Below are positions 11,181-21,689 of a DNA stretch of 64,000 bases, one piece after another. The stretch is from Linanthus parryae (lineage: Eukaryota; Streptophyta; Magnoliopsida; Ericales; Polemoniaceae), in contig JALGPY010000001.1 of assembly GCA_023055425.1 (NCBI GenBank), positions 31,733,001-31,797,000 on the forward strand, written 5' to 3'. A program made the position numbers and the translations under genes. Position 1 is the stretch's first letter, and every line of letters starts with the position of its first letter. The notes under the pieces were generated by a model. That model was not told the DNA's origin, did no database searches, and saw only the letters and a program-made list of their open reading frames with translations.

Positions 11181-11760
11181 CAAGGTCTATATAAACCCTG
11201 GCTTTTGCTATTTGGGTTATTTATCCCACAATGTGGTTTGCCGTGAGTCCTCACGACTGCTGGCTTCAACGCTTGTTTTTCGTTGATTCATGGCAACTTC
11301 AAGTTGTGAAACCTGAGTTTGCGCTTTGTGCTATATAAATAGTTTCCAATATCCGCTTTATAAGGCTTATTGATCTTTGTAACTTTCATAGAGAAGATGC
11401 AGATAATACCTCATATTCGTTCGAAGAATTTTCTTCGTCTATTATGCTTGCAGGTCATGTTTCCGGCCGCCTCTTGATGAGGTGCAGCGCCGTAGTGACC
11501 TTGCTACCGACTCGTAATGAACGGCGGTATTCTCCTCCAGCATGCCCGGAGGAGAATTTATTGCCCCCACGTTCGTGAGCTCAGGGTGGCGAGCCAATGT
11601 GCTCGTCTTCGCGGACAAGGAGCCCATTGCCCGAGGAATGACTGCTCCCCTGTTTTGTAGGGCTGCATATGCCGGAACAGGTGGTTCCTCAGGAACTTCT
11701 CCTAGGTGTAAGGCCAAAGAATGGCCTTGCCAGATTCTGGGATCTTGAATACAGCGTGGC
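11181..11760 (+). pseudogene. Second antisense unit of G1, degenerate
   Basis: A TATA box (TCTATATAAACCC, about 11186-11198) is followed by a region homologous to the better preserved ORF of G2 at 51896-52201. Shared signs are AAACCTGAGTTTG (about 11308) and a FIMLAG-like stretch (about 11430-11460). In G1 the reading frame is closed by a stop soon after the shared AAACCTGAG and by frameshifts. An open minus-strand frame exists over 11442-11762, but nothing recognisable was seen in it. Product unknown. Confidence 0.4.
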
Positions 11761-12279
11761 ATAGCCTTCGTGGCGTTTGTAGGCCGTTCATTTTATAGCA
11801 AGACTGGCTACAGACTTCTGGTCGCAAGTCTTTGTATCGCATAGCTTCTGTTAAGACTGTTAGGTCGATCCCCTTCCATTTGGTATTTCCTCGATGAGTA
11901 ACTTCTGTATGCGAGTTACTATGTAGATACATTGTAAGCCATGTTGGCTGCGTAGTGAGCTTGAACTGAGCTTTTTCGCTTGTAAGCTGTTATCTAGACA
12001 GATAAAGTGTAAGTCATTTTGACTCATAATGATAAATCGTTTTGTACGATTTGCTGTCTTGTTACAACAAATTACAATTTCGCATGCGTATTGGCAAATT
12101 TCGCCTTCTGTAGTGCTATATACACACTTTGCATTGTCGCTTGGGTATGTTTTTAGATCGTTCGAGATCATGTTTGCGCAGCTGTGCTACCTTGACTGGT
12201 AGCCTTGTGACTTGTCTTAGATTCAAGTGCAGATGCTATCTCACCAGATAGACTTTTGTAGATCACTTAAGATTATTTT

Positions 12280-12850
12280 GCATAATGCTGCTATCATGGC
12301 AGATAGACTTAAGAACGATTTTAAAATCGCATTTGTATAGCGCTGCTATCGCGACAGATAGGCTTGAAAGATCATTCAAGATCATGTTCGCATAGGCTGC
12401 TATCATATAAGATAAGCTTAGAAGATCAATCAAGGTCATTTTCGCATGGGCTGCTATCGTGGCAGATAGGCTTAGAAGATCAATTAAGATCGCACTTGCA
12501 TCGGCTGCTATCGTGACAGATAGGCTTAAAAAGATCAATTAAGATCATATTCGCATGAGCTGCTATCGTAGCAGATAGGCTTAGGGGATCAGTTAAGATC
12601 ATTTTCGCATGTGATGCTATCGTGGCAGATAGGCTTAGAAGATTAATTAAGATCATTTTCGCATGCTGCTATCGTAGCAGATAGGCGTAGGAGATCAGTT
12701 AAGATCATTTTCGCATGTGCTGCTATCATGGCAGATAGGCTTAGAAGATCAATTAAGATCGTTTTCGCATGAGATGCTATCGTGGCAGATAGGCTTAGGA
12801 GATCAGTTAAGATCATTTTTGCATTTGCTGCTATCGTGGCAGATAGGCTT
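12280..12850. repeat. G1 hairpin-forming tandem repeats
   Basis: About 11 imperfect units of roughly 53-55 bp, each containing GCTATC, a short spacer and GATAGGC (for example gctatcgtggcagatagg), so each unit carries an inverted repeat CTATC/GATAG. The units continue as aagatcattttcgcatg-like spacers. The array sits between the 3' end of the plus-strand antisense units and the 3' end of minus-strand pol. G2 has a shorter related array at about 52318-52800. Confidence 0.9.
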
Positions 12851-13073
12851 TCGTTGGCAATATTATTTAACTAAATGGAACGATAAAAACAGCTAGAAGT
12901 ATAAGGTTCTACTCATTTGGGAGAAGTCTTTTATTATAAAACTCTCATGTGGGAGAGATGAGATTACAATTCTCTCATATGGGAGAGAAGATGTGCGAAT
13001 CATAGCAATATGGAGCATAAAGAAAACGTTGTAATATAACGCATATAATGAGAGAAGTCAAGGATAGTACTTC
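12851..13073. other. Spacer between repeat array and pol (G1)
   Basis: AT-rich, no ORF. It contains three short direct repeats of a ctcatatgggaga-like motif (about 12915-12990). It would be the 3' UTR of gag-pol. Confidence 0.5.
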
Positions 13074-16000
13074 TTAATCCAGCGCATGTTGAGAGCTTGG
13101 GGTTGAGGTCATGCCATGTAACCTCTGTATGCTGCAGTAGCCACTGTCAAAGACTTCTGTGACTTCAAAGGGTCCTTCCCAATTGGCTGCGAACTTTGGA
13201 TGAGCCGCCTCTCGCATGCAATGGTCAGATGCGCGTAAGACCAAATCTCCAACTGCGAAATCTCTACGTTGGAATGTTTTGTTGTATGCACGAGCAATCC
13301 TTTCTTGGTAGCGCTTATTGGTCCTTTTGGCTTGCTCCCGCATTTCTTCTAGCAGGACTAAGTCATGATCACGTTGATTGTCGTACAATGCGTGGAAAGC
13401 CAATCTTGCAGAGTTAACCTTTACTTCCGCAGGTACCACAGCCTCAGCTCCATAGCATAGAAGGAACGGTGAGACCCCTGTGGGTGTCCTGGGAGAAGTT
13501 CGGTAAGCCCACAGGGCTATGTTCAAAGAATCAGCCCACTTCTTGTGGTCATCTGCGGCCATCTTGCTCAAAATTCTCAACAGCCTCTTGTTGGTCGCTT
13601 CTGCCTGCCCATTCCCCTTCGGGTAATATGGGGTGGAGCATATCTGCCTGATGTTGTATTCTGCTAGCTTCGCAGCCACCTGGCGATTAACAAAAGGAGT
13701 GCCATTATCCGAAAGGATGGTGTTGGGAATTCTGAACCTGCATATGATGCTTTCTTGGATGAACCGGACCACAGCTAACGCATTTGCCGTCTTCAGTGGT
13801 ATTGCTTCCACCCACTTGGTGAACAACTCAGTCGCGGTGAGAATGAAGTGATTCCCCTGTGAGGTTGGTCGAATGGGACCGATTAAATCCAGGGCCCATG
13901 TATGAAACGGCCATGGTGTTCCCAATGCATGTAGATCTACAGCAGGAGCGTGCACTAGATTACCTTTAAATTGACACTCCTGGCAGCGTCGTACTTTGGT
14001 GCGGCAATCAGCCTCCATAGTGGGCCAGAAATATCCAATTGAGAGGAGTTGTCTGCATAATTTCGCACCCCCCTGGTGTTCTACCTGATGAGAAAGGTCC
14101 ATCACTTCTTGTGCTTCTGTGCTGTCTAGGTATCGCAGCAGGTTGCCTTCATGGCCTCTTCGCCAAAGCAGATTTTCTTGCACCACATATCGGGCTGATT
14201 TCCTCCTTAATTTCTCAGCTTCTTTTCTTGATTCGGGTACAGTACCCTGGGTGAGAAAATCAAAAAGTGGTTTCCTCCAATCCGCATCATCGTCGGTCAG
14301 AGCAATGAGTAAAGAATCTTTAATCAATGCGCAACTCTCGCACTTTCCTTGTATCAGCGCTGCGGCCGTTGACATGTCCGGCCAATGGATGCCATATCTC
14401 TGAGCTTTCCGATAGATTGACACCTCACTTTCCCCGCAGGCATGTTGGTGAATCTTTTCTAACAGCGTCTGTACCTCTTGCTCGGAGACGCATCGCATGA
14501 GTATTCCGCCAGGGCCCTTGTAATAGAGGGTGTTGTCATGTATGCAATACCCCTTTGTGGATGCCCAGTTCTCGCTGCTCGTGCCCTCTGCGATGGCCCG
14601 TAAGATTGATTTTCTCCAGTCCGCATCGTCTATGCATTCATCGTCGCACGCGTATTCTGTTAATGCCAACGATGTTCGCACTTCAATCGAGATTCTTGCA
14701 GGACATTTGTCCGTGCTAACCTTGGATCCCAACGTAGCCAAAGCGTCTGCGTGCCTGTTGTCTGCTCGAGGTTTGTGCTCGTATCTGACATTGCAGAATT
14801 GTTGCACCAATCTCTGCACTAGGGTCTTGTAGGGCAATAAGTTTATTTCCTTTAAGCCATACTCGCCCGAGGCTTGTTTGACGATTAGCTTGGAATCCCC
14901 CATAATCGTCAAGTTGCTTACTTCCAAGGCCCTTGCTGCGCGGAGCCCTGCGATGAGAGCTTCGTACTCTGCTTCATTGTTGGTTACTGCGAAGTCAAGT
15001 TTTGCGGACATCTGTATGACTTCCCCATCTGGTTTGGTCAAGACTATCCCAATGCCTCCACCTTTCCTTGTGGACGAGCCGTCGAAATGAAGTGTCCAGT
15101 AAGGCAACTCAACTGCGTAAATTTCAGGTCACTCCAATTCTTCTTCGATCACGGGCTCGTGACTGTTATCGGGGAACTGCGTCAACAAATCCGCTACCGC
15201 CTGCGATTTAATCGCCCGCGGTCGAACGCATGTGATGTCAAATTGGGAAATGGTCATATACCATTTTGCCAATCTTCCTCCAGGAGTAGTGTGAGTTAGC
15301 AGATATCGTATGGGATCATTCTTTGTGACTACCACTACTTTGTGCGAAGCAAAATAGTGTCTCAACTTCTCTATTACGAAGAATAAAGCAAGGCAATGAC
15401 GTTCGATGTCTGTGTACCTTGATTCTGCGGGCTGCACAATGCGAGAGATATAGTAAATGGGTCTTTCTTGTCCCTCGTACTCCTGGGCCAGAAGGGCTCC
15501 TATAGACTTCCTTGTGGACGTCAGATACAGCAAAAGCGGTGATCCTAGCTGAGGTGCGATCATCACTTTTGAAGACATCAGTAACTCCTTTAGTTTCCCG
15601 AACGCAGCTTCGTGCTCCGGAGTCCAGTTGTATGCGGCATCTTTCTTGAGAAGATTACAGAAACAGAAAGTAATCTCGGCAATCGCTGGGATGAATCTTC
15701 GCAGATACGATAGCTTCCCCAAGAATGTCTTCAAGGCACTCTGGTTATGTGGCGGAGTCATGCCAGTGATGGCTGAAACTTTCGCAGGGTCAGGCTCGAT
15801 TCCTTGACGATGTACCACGCATCCCAAGAATTTCCCTGATGTTACCCCGAATTCGCACTTCATGGGGTTCATCTTCAATTGAAAGCGCCTGCACCTGTTG
15901 AACACCTTCCGTAAATCCGCCAGATGGTCTGCCTCTTGCTTGGATTTGACAACCAGGTCATCTACATAGAATTCCACTTCTTTGTGCATCATGTCGTGGA

Positions 16001-16785
16001 ACAGAGCCATCATGGCCCGCTGATAGGTTGCACCTGCGTTTTTGAGGCCAAAAGGCATCACCGTGTAGTTGAACACTCCCACTGGGGTGATGAATGCGGT
16101 TTTCCGTGCATCTTCAGGGTCCATCTTGATCTAATTGTACCAGCTGAAGCCGTCCATGAAGCTGAACATGCGATGTCCTGCTGTCGAATTAATAAGTAGA
16201 TCAATGTTGGGGAGCGGAAAATCGTCCTTGGGGCAGAAACGATTGAGATCCCGGAAATCCACACAGATGCGAAGCTGTCCATTCTTCTTCACCACGGGCA
16301 TAATGTTGGCCAGCCATGTGGGATGGTGATTCGGCTCTATGAACTTGGCGTCCAGGAGTTTGACAATCTCCTGCTTAATCTTCACATTGAGCTCCAGCCT
16401 AAATCTTCTCGTGCTCTGCTTTACAGGCTTGGACCCCGGAATCACATCCAACCGGTGCATGGTGATGCTCGTGTCGAGGCCCGGCATTTCGTCGTACTCC
16501 CATGCGAATACATCCTTGCATTCGGTTAGGAGCTGTAGCAGTCTCTCCTCCTCTTCGCTCGTGAGGTCCGCACTTAGAAAGACCGGCCTTTTCTTTTCTT
16601 CGCTTGGGCTTAGGAACACCTCCTTCAGCTCCTGCTTTTGCGGTCTGGGTTTGTCTTCCATGCATTCGGGCGCTTCTCTGAGTTTCTCTTCCAGAGTGCT
16701 TAGCTTTGGTTTTTCTGTCTCCGCAACCTGCTCGATTTGGTTGATTTGCTCGGGGATATCCCCATGCCCGTGTGAGGACACCCCC
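13074..16785 (-). pseudogene. pol: G1 pol: RT, RNase H, second RNase H, integrase
   Basis: One minus-strand frame, interrupted by a TAG at 16131-16133 and a TGA at 15129-15131. In order: reverse transcriptase (RICVDFRDLN, then the EFYVDDLVV active site near 15960), an RNase H (about 15130-15600), then the Tat-specific second RNase H (HFDGSSTRKGG start, catalytic-type D, E, D, D over the first 120 residues after 15107), and an integrase. The integrase core has ALDLIG, LSDNGTPF and a GQAEATN glutamate with 35 residues between the last two acidic residues, as in DD35E enzymes. Before the core, two copies of a DADWRK-linker plus zinc-binding module occur in tandem. No chromodomain is visible at the C-terminus. 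Both stops are consistent with C-to-T/G-to-A changes. Confidence 0.9.
13971..14630 (-). other. Tandemly duplicated integrase zinc-binding module
   Basis: Counting residues from the methionine at 15107, residues about 160-259 and 274-379 are two diverged copies of the same block. Each starts DADWRK, has a short N-rich/YY or LLWRR segment, then a His-containing helix, a WP motif (IHWPDM and YFWPTM) and a C-x2-C pair (KCESC and RCQEC). The second copy has a normal H-x3-H (SHQVEH). The first has only closely spaced histidines (IHQH), so its zinc site may be incomplete. Confidence 0.7.
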
Positions 16786-19399
16786 GCGTACCTTCATATG
16801 CGATAGATTTCTTTCCATTGGCGTAGAAGCTCTCTATCTCCTTGCCTTCAAGGTCATGCTTTGCTATTCTTTTCAGAGTGTACACGTTCTTTCGCTGGTA
16901 GGCAATCCGCGCTTCTTCTCGCGTGAGCAGTTCTTCCTTGGCATCCTCTCTTGTCACCATCACTCCCGCAGGTGGCTGATCTTTAATATCTTCCCATAGA
17001 GGTAAAGGAGTGGGATTGAATGGTCCCGGTGTTTGCTCGTCCGCCATCTCAGTGAACCACACCGCCTCACTGAGATGCGCTTCATCCATGTTGAATGGAT
17101 TTGTCGAAGCTGGTATCTCAACTATTCTGTCATTCCAAATAGCTTTCATCACTTGGTGAGCTGTTGAAGGGACAGCATCAAAGCGATGAATCCAGGCTCG
17201 TCCTATGATCATGTGATACGTAGTGTTCGCATCTATGACATAGAATTTTGCTGAGCACTTGATTTTGCCGATCTGGATACCCAGGCGGATCCATCCCGTC
17301 GTCATCTTGGAGTCGCTTCCAAATCCCATCAGGGGAGATGGACGCTTGAGAATCTTGTGTTCTGGAATTCCCGCTAGTTTCAAGGTATGTAGCGAAACAA
17401 CGTTGACTGCTGCTCCTCCGTCAACGAACGCTCTCTTAAACTCAACGCCATTGATGATAGCCGTCACATACAGAGGCCTCTGGTGGCTCGCAGCTGTCCT
17501 CTTTTCGCTTGCGAAAAAGGTGATGACCTTCTCTGTAGAGCGAGATGCCCTAATAACTTTCCCATTGGAGACTACGAGATCCTCCTCGTAGTCTTCTTCT
17601 ATCCTTAAGATCGCTTTTGTCATCTCCGTCCGGCATTTTTCTGAGAATTTCATCTCATCAAAGAACCTGCTGAAGCCGTGCGACCCCTTCATCCGGTCGG
17701 CACGCTCGTCCTCCGTGTCAATGCTGTAGTCTTCATCCTGGATTTCGGAAATGATGGGTAGACCATCTTCTGCGACCTCTTCAAGATCCACAATGGAGAT
17801 CATAGCGACCTCTTTGCCTTTCGATTCTTGCTCCGCATGAGCAGGGAGTGGATTGTTGCGCACATCCTGCCTTTGGTCGCTAACAATCAGTTCGCCATTA
17901 TTCATCTTTTGACTAAACACAATTCTGAGTTTCTTGCAGTCCGACGTGGGATGCATGACCTTGCCATGGTATTCACACCACTTCGGGTCCCTCACCATCT
18001 CCTTGGAGGGTGCCCTCTCGAGCGGCGGTTGGACGCCATCCTTACGCCATTGCCTGCACAGGTCGCTTGCCTCTTCCACCGAACATGGCAGAGGTGGTGC
18101 ATCAAATTTCGCAATCTTCGCTTGCTTTTGGGGTGAGACCACATTCACTTCAGCCTCGCGCCCCCTCTTGTAGCTGAATCTCCCGATCTTAAAAGTAGTA
18201 CCACCCGAGGGTCGCTCAGGGGCGCTTCTCTTCTTCTGCCTCTCCACTATAGGCTCGATGTTCTTCGTGCATTCGATTAGTTTTGAAAACGTAGGCGTTT
18301 GCAAGTTAATAAGCATACCTTTGTACTCATCTCGCATGCACTGCAAGCATATCTCCACGAGTCTGCTTTCGAGTATCACATCCTTGCATTCCAAGGACTT
18401 GGCCCTGAACTTCTTGATGAAAGTTATTCCATCCTCCTCGCGCTTCTGATACATCCGCGAGAGGTGAATCATTGTTACCTTTTCCTCCATCTGGAAGAAC
18501 TTGGTGTAGAACTTTTGGACCATATCGTCGCAGGTCTTCACGGATCCGGCTTCCAACGTCCTATACCACTTGTACGCTACGTTTCCCAAGGATTTCGGGA
18601 ACTCGCGCATCAGAAGTTTGGGATCGGCTCCATATGGCCCCATCACATCAATGAAACGCATGACATGCTCATGGGCGTTCCCATTGACGTCCTCGAACTT
18701 GTCCCATTTAGGAGCCTTGTACCCAGCAGGGTTAGGCATGAGATAGATCTCTCGTGGGATAGGTGGATCGTTTTCGAGCTTCGGAATGATGGTATCTGCG
18801 AACGATTGGTGAGCCAGAATGGTGTCTATGCGCCGTTGGAGTGACGTCATACACTCCGACGTACTTCCCTCGGCGATGGGAGAAGGATTTGTCGCAGGTG
18901 GTGGCGACACATACGCCGCAGGAGGGCTAGGGACGTATTGCGAATTCACGTTACCCCAGATTGTCGTTGGAGGAGGCAAGGGATACTGTGGGGCCAGATT
19001 AGGTACCAAAGTCGGAGGCTGAGGAGTGTGAGCGGTGAGGGGAAACATTTGAGCTGTTGACCCTTGAATGGAGGGTAGCTGCGTAGTCGCCGGTGGAGTT
19101 TGCAGATTAGGGTTGAGTGGTGTGGTTGACACTCCCAGTCCTTGAGTGGTGGATACTCCTCCTCCCTGAGAGACGGCGGTAGCTGATGCAGGGTTTGGAG
19201 CAAGAGTCCCCAAGACAGCAATGATCCGTTCTAGCTGAGCAGATTGAGCTTTGAGAGCCTTTGCCTGACTTTGGATGGTGGCGTCCAAGGCTTCTAGCGT
19301 CAGGGCTTCACCGGGGGCTGTAGGGGTACGGCGAATCTCCTCTCCTGAGGCGGCCTCCGTGGAAGGCGATCTGTTGCTGACATCATCCTCCTGAGACAT
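16700..19399 (-). CDS. gag: G1 gag-protease polyprotein
   Basis: An open minus-strand frame of 899 codons. The start ATG at 19397-19399 lies just inside the primer site. Residues 1-200 are low-complexity (P/Q/T-rich) and probably disordered; a retrotransposon capsid domain spans about 225-385; a basic linker follows; a C-x2-H-x4-H-x4-C knuckle-like motif lies at 475-488 (CEYH...HPTSDC). The protease region is about 645-745 with FVDGGAAVNV, where the usual D-S/T-G is D-G-G. The frame is left for the pol frame near 16781-16785, at a run of five Gs on the coding strand. A one-base loss from that run would explain the break, so I favour mutation or an assembly error over programmed frameshifting. 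Confidence 0.85.
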   Translation of the reverse strand: MSQEDDVSNRSPSTEAASGEEIRRTPTAPGEALTLEALDATIQSQAKALKAQSAQLERIIAVLGTLAPNPASATAVSQGGGVSTTQGLGVSTTPLNPNLQTPPATTQLPSIQGSTAQMFPLTAHTPQPPTLVPNLAPQYPLPPPTTIWGNVNSQYVPSPPAAYVSPPPATNPSPIAEGSTSECMTSLQRRIDTILAHQSFADTIIPKLENDPPIPREIYLMPNPAGYKAPKWDKFEDVNGNAHEHVMRFIDVMGPYGADPKLLMREFPKSLGNVAYKWYRTLEAGSVKTCDDMVQKFYTKFFQMEEKVTMIHLSRMYQKREEDGITFIKKFRAKSLECKDVILESRLVEICLQCMRDEYKGMLINLQTPTFSKLIECTKNIEPIVERQKKRSAPERPSGGTTFKIGRFSYKRGREAEVNVVSPQKQAKIAKFDAPPLPCSVEEASDLCRQWRKDGVQPPLERAPSKEMVRDPKWCEYHGKVMHPTSDCKKLRIVFSQKMNNGELIVSDQRQDVRNNPLPAHAEQESKGKEVAMISIVDLEEVAEDGLPIISEIQDEDYSIDTEDERADRMKGSHGFSRFFDEMKFSEKCRTEMTKAILRIEEDYEEDLVVSNGKVIRASRSTEKVITFFASEKRTAASHQRPLYVTAIINGVEFKRAFVDGGAAVNVVSLHTLKLAGIPEHKILKRPSPLMGFGSDSKMTTGWIRLGIQIGKIKCSAKFYVIDANTTYHMIIGRAWIHRFDAVPSTAHQVMKAIWNDRIVEIPASTNPFNMDEAHLSEAVWFTEMADEQTPGPFNPTPLPLWEDIKDQPPAGVMVTREDAKEELLTREEARIAYQRKNVYTLKRIAKHDLEGKEIESFYANGKKSIAYEGTRGCPHTGMGISPSKSTKSSRLRRQKNQS

Positions 19400-19416
19400 G
19401 GTTGCTTAAGATGGTA

Positions 19417-19439
19417 GGTTCACGTCGGGTTCACCAAAA
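19417..19439 (-). other. G1 primer-binding site
   Basis: Directly inside the 5' LTR the minus strand reads TTTTGGTGAACCCGACGTG. The TGG start is as expected for pairing with a tRNA 3' CCA. I did not identify the tRNA. Confidence 0.65.
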
Positions 19440-20068
19440 TGTGCACAAGAGAATCCGGCGGGGAGTACTCTGTGTACACCGTAAGTAGGGGATCGGAAAT
19501 AGCACAGGAAGAGTTGGGTTGTGTGTAGGGAGAGAGTAAGACAGTAGTAATGTCTGAGAGAGAGACAGGGGTTTGGCAGAGCTTCCGCGTATGGCTGGTG
19601 TGTCCTCCTTTTGTATGGAAAGGTTAACGTCCTATATATAACGGAGAATGTGACCGTTGCAGTGTGGTTAATGCGCCCATCAATGGCGGCTTAATTAGCT
19701 TAACCACAACGGCACGTTCGTCCGAGTATATAGGGACCGTTACAGCACGTTGTGCGCGAATACCGGAACCGTTATGGGGTTGACCGGGTTTGACCGAATT
19801 GACCGGGTTTATGGAGCTCGTGCCATAAATCTCTCAAAAGCAGTTACTAAAGGTCGCGCGCGGGCTTGGCTCGCACGCGACAGGACTTACTCTAGCCTCC
19901 AAACAACTAAGTCCCTACAAGTCCCGTGCAGTGGTATGCGAGGGCTCTGTCTCGCAGCCCCCACATGGATCAGCGCGGTTGGTGATCCAGTGTGTATGGA
20001 GCACAATATGGTGTGCTAGATGGTTGCCACGTGGCCAAGATCTGTCTGTTCAGAAAGCACTATCTACA
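19440..20068 (-). repeat. G1 5' LTR
   Basis: The partner of 6533-7160, ending in the same TCTACA and followed by the aagat duplication. A TATA box candidate (tatatata, 19633-19640) would serve leftward transcription of gag-pol. Confidence 0.95.
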
Positions 20069-20630
20069 AAGATGAATGTAAATAAACAGATAAGGAGGCG
20101 CAACTCACTAAAGAGCCAGATGAAGAGAATAAACGCCTAGGGTTTCTATTAATCACAGAGAGACTAAATACAATGTTCCGGAATGGTCAAGAATGTGACC
20201 ATTTGACTATTCTATCAATAAGACTCTGAAAGTGTAGAGCAGATTACAAAGAGATTCTTTTAGGGTTTAGGACAATGGGCTTCAGATAGTGAAGTGGGCT
20301 TCAATATTTATTTCTGGACTTCATAACTTCAACGAGCTTTCTTCCTTCTTGGACCAGCAACTGCTATGGGCTTCTATGTTTTAATTCCACTGGAGTGGAT
20401 GCATATCCGTTAGATTAGACTTCAAAGTGGTGTAATATGCATGGCGCTCCGAGCGAATAATAAAATTTCAAGTTAGCCACAGCCGAAAATATTCATTTTC
20501 TTTTGGAATCGTCCACAACTCCACATAGTGTTCCTCGCTACACCAAAACTGTAAGTTGTATGAAACCTAAACACTTTTGTTTTTAATGGTTCTGAGAGTT
20601 TGAAAAGCATCTAGCCAGCAGTTCCCAACA
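20069..20630 (-). repeat. Distal part of the split Copia 5' LTR
   Basis: This resumes the LTR cut by G1 (inner part about 6505-6532). On the minus strand it may start TGTTGGGAACTGC at 20630, a common Copia LTR start. The outer edge is inferred because the partner LTR is absent. Total LTR length would be about 585 bp. Confidence 0.55.
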
Positions 20631-21074
20631 CTCAAAAAACCTCTCGTGCCCAAAACGGTTAGCCGAATCTGATGACCTCCCTGTCAAGTGGGCTACTGGT
20701 AATATGTACTTTTATGGAATGATAAGATCACACAAGACTAGACAAAAGCCTATATTTCTGTCACTTTCATTAAAGCAGCAATCAAAGTTCACAACTTGTC
20801 CTGATGATATATTCTTTACTACTGGTACTACGTACCACTAAAGAGTCACCTCCCTTGCAATATCAATTTCTGTTACATAGCCTATTTTGGGACAAAACCT
20901 TCACCTAGTTGCCTCTTCTCCTCTGTTTTTACGTTTTTTAGAACTTCTTTTTCTATGTTCTTTAAAACTGCCATTTTTAGTAGTCAAAAACTGTTCTACA
21001 AGGAAAATGGAGGAGAGGCTGGTAGAGTCTGTTGGTGCCGGTTTGAAAACAATAACATCTGTCTAAAAATGATA
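20631..21074. other. Unassigned intergenic DNA
   Basis: No ORF of note, no LTR ends and no inverted repeats found. It may be host DNA flanking the Copia insertion. Confidence 0.4.
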
Positions 21075-21324
21075 TCACTCCGTCTCACCTCTAATTCACC
21101 ATTTTCTTATTCGGACTTCCACTCACTTTTAAAAGTTTCTTTTTTTTTTTTGTAACTTTAAGCTGGTTAAATGGCAACAATACCCTCATTAATACCCCAC
21201 ATGGGATGTGATCTTTTGATAATGATGTGTAATTGTTTCCTCCTTGTGAGGACAAAGCAGTAAATACCATCATTTTTTGTTTTAGTCCCACCTCCAATGG
21301 TGCATTAGAGGTGGGACGGAGTGG
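21075..21324. mobile_element. Stowaway-like MITE
   Basis: A 250-bp non-coding element with terminal inverted repeats: TCACTCCGTCTCACCTCTAA at the left and, reversed, CCACTCCGTCCCACCTCTAA at the right. It is flanked by TA on both sides (21073-21074 and 21325-21326). The CTCCGTCCCA-like ends and TA duplication fit Tc1/Mariner Stowaway elements. Confidence 0.75.
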
Positions 21325-21594
21325 TATCTATTGTTCCTTAAATGAATATCCTGAAAGATGCTCTTTCTTCCCTAAAAAATGATGTTCACTTACTGAAAGT
21401 GTCAAATTTTCTATTTTACTTCCTCCCATATATTGTTCAATTTTTTTACATTTTCACTTCCATACAAAAATACCTCATCTATATGCTTAAAAATAAAGAA
21501 CTTTTATCTCAAAAAAAAAAAAAAAAACTAAAAAAACTAAAAAAAAAAAACTCAATTTTTGAGAAATTATTTATTTTGAGAAATTATTTTTGTT

Positions 21595-21670
21595 GTCAAC
21601 CGAGATTGAACCCATGACCTCATGCAGGGGCTTCTAACGCTCTACCATTTGACTTACCACCCTAACTGTA
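21595..21670 (-). other. tRNA-like (SINE-type) sequence in the LINE 3' tail
   Basis: The minus strand has an A-box-like GGTAAGTCAAATGGTAGAG and a B-box-like GGGTTCAATCTC with normal spacing, followed by a T-rich tail. It lies inside the same 19-bp duplication as the LINE, so it is either a SINE inserted into the LINE tail or part of the LINE. Not a functional tRNA gene. Confidence 0.55.
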
Positions 21671-21689
21671 GATTTTTTCCAAAATAAAT

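Larger units (their letters stand above)
6533..20068 (-). mobile_element. G1: complete Tat-like Ty3/gypsy element
   Basis: The element is 13,536 bp, bounded by LTRs of 628 bp (6533-7160) and 629 bp (19440-20068). The flanks carry a perfect 5-bp target duplication, aagat (6528-6532 and 20069-20073), so both ends are exact. gag-pol lies on the minus strand; the 5' LTR is therefore the right-hand one. A second RNase H after the first, typical of the Tat lineage, is present. Between pol and the 3' LTR lie an oppositely oriented PMD gene, a second antisense remnant and a repeat array. By eye the LTRs differ at roughly 18 positions (about 97% identity), so insertion is moderately old. It sits inside a Copia 5' LTR. 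Confidence 0.95.

Noticed and set aside
11442..11762. 106-codon minus-strand ORF in G1
   Set aside because: It lies opposite sequence homologous to the second antisense unit and has no recognised motif; not conserved in G2.
12280..12850. Regular repeats with spacers, considered as a CRISPR array
   Set aside because: Plant retrotransposon context, units are imperfect, spacers are also related to one another, no cas genes.
21595..21670. Possible tRNA gene
   Set aside because: Only promoter boxes are recognisable; no full cloverleaf, and it sits in a retroelement tail.
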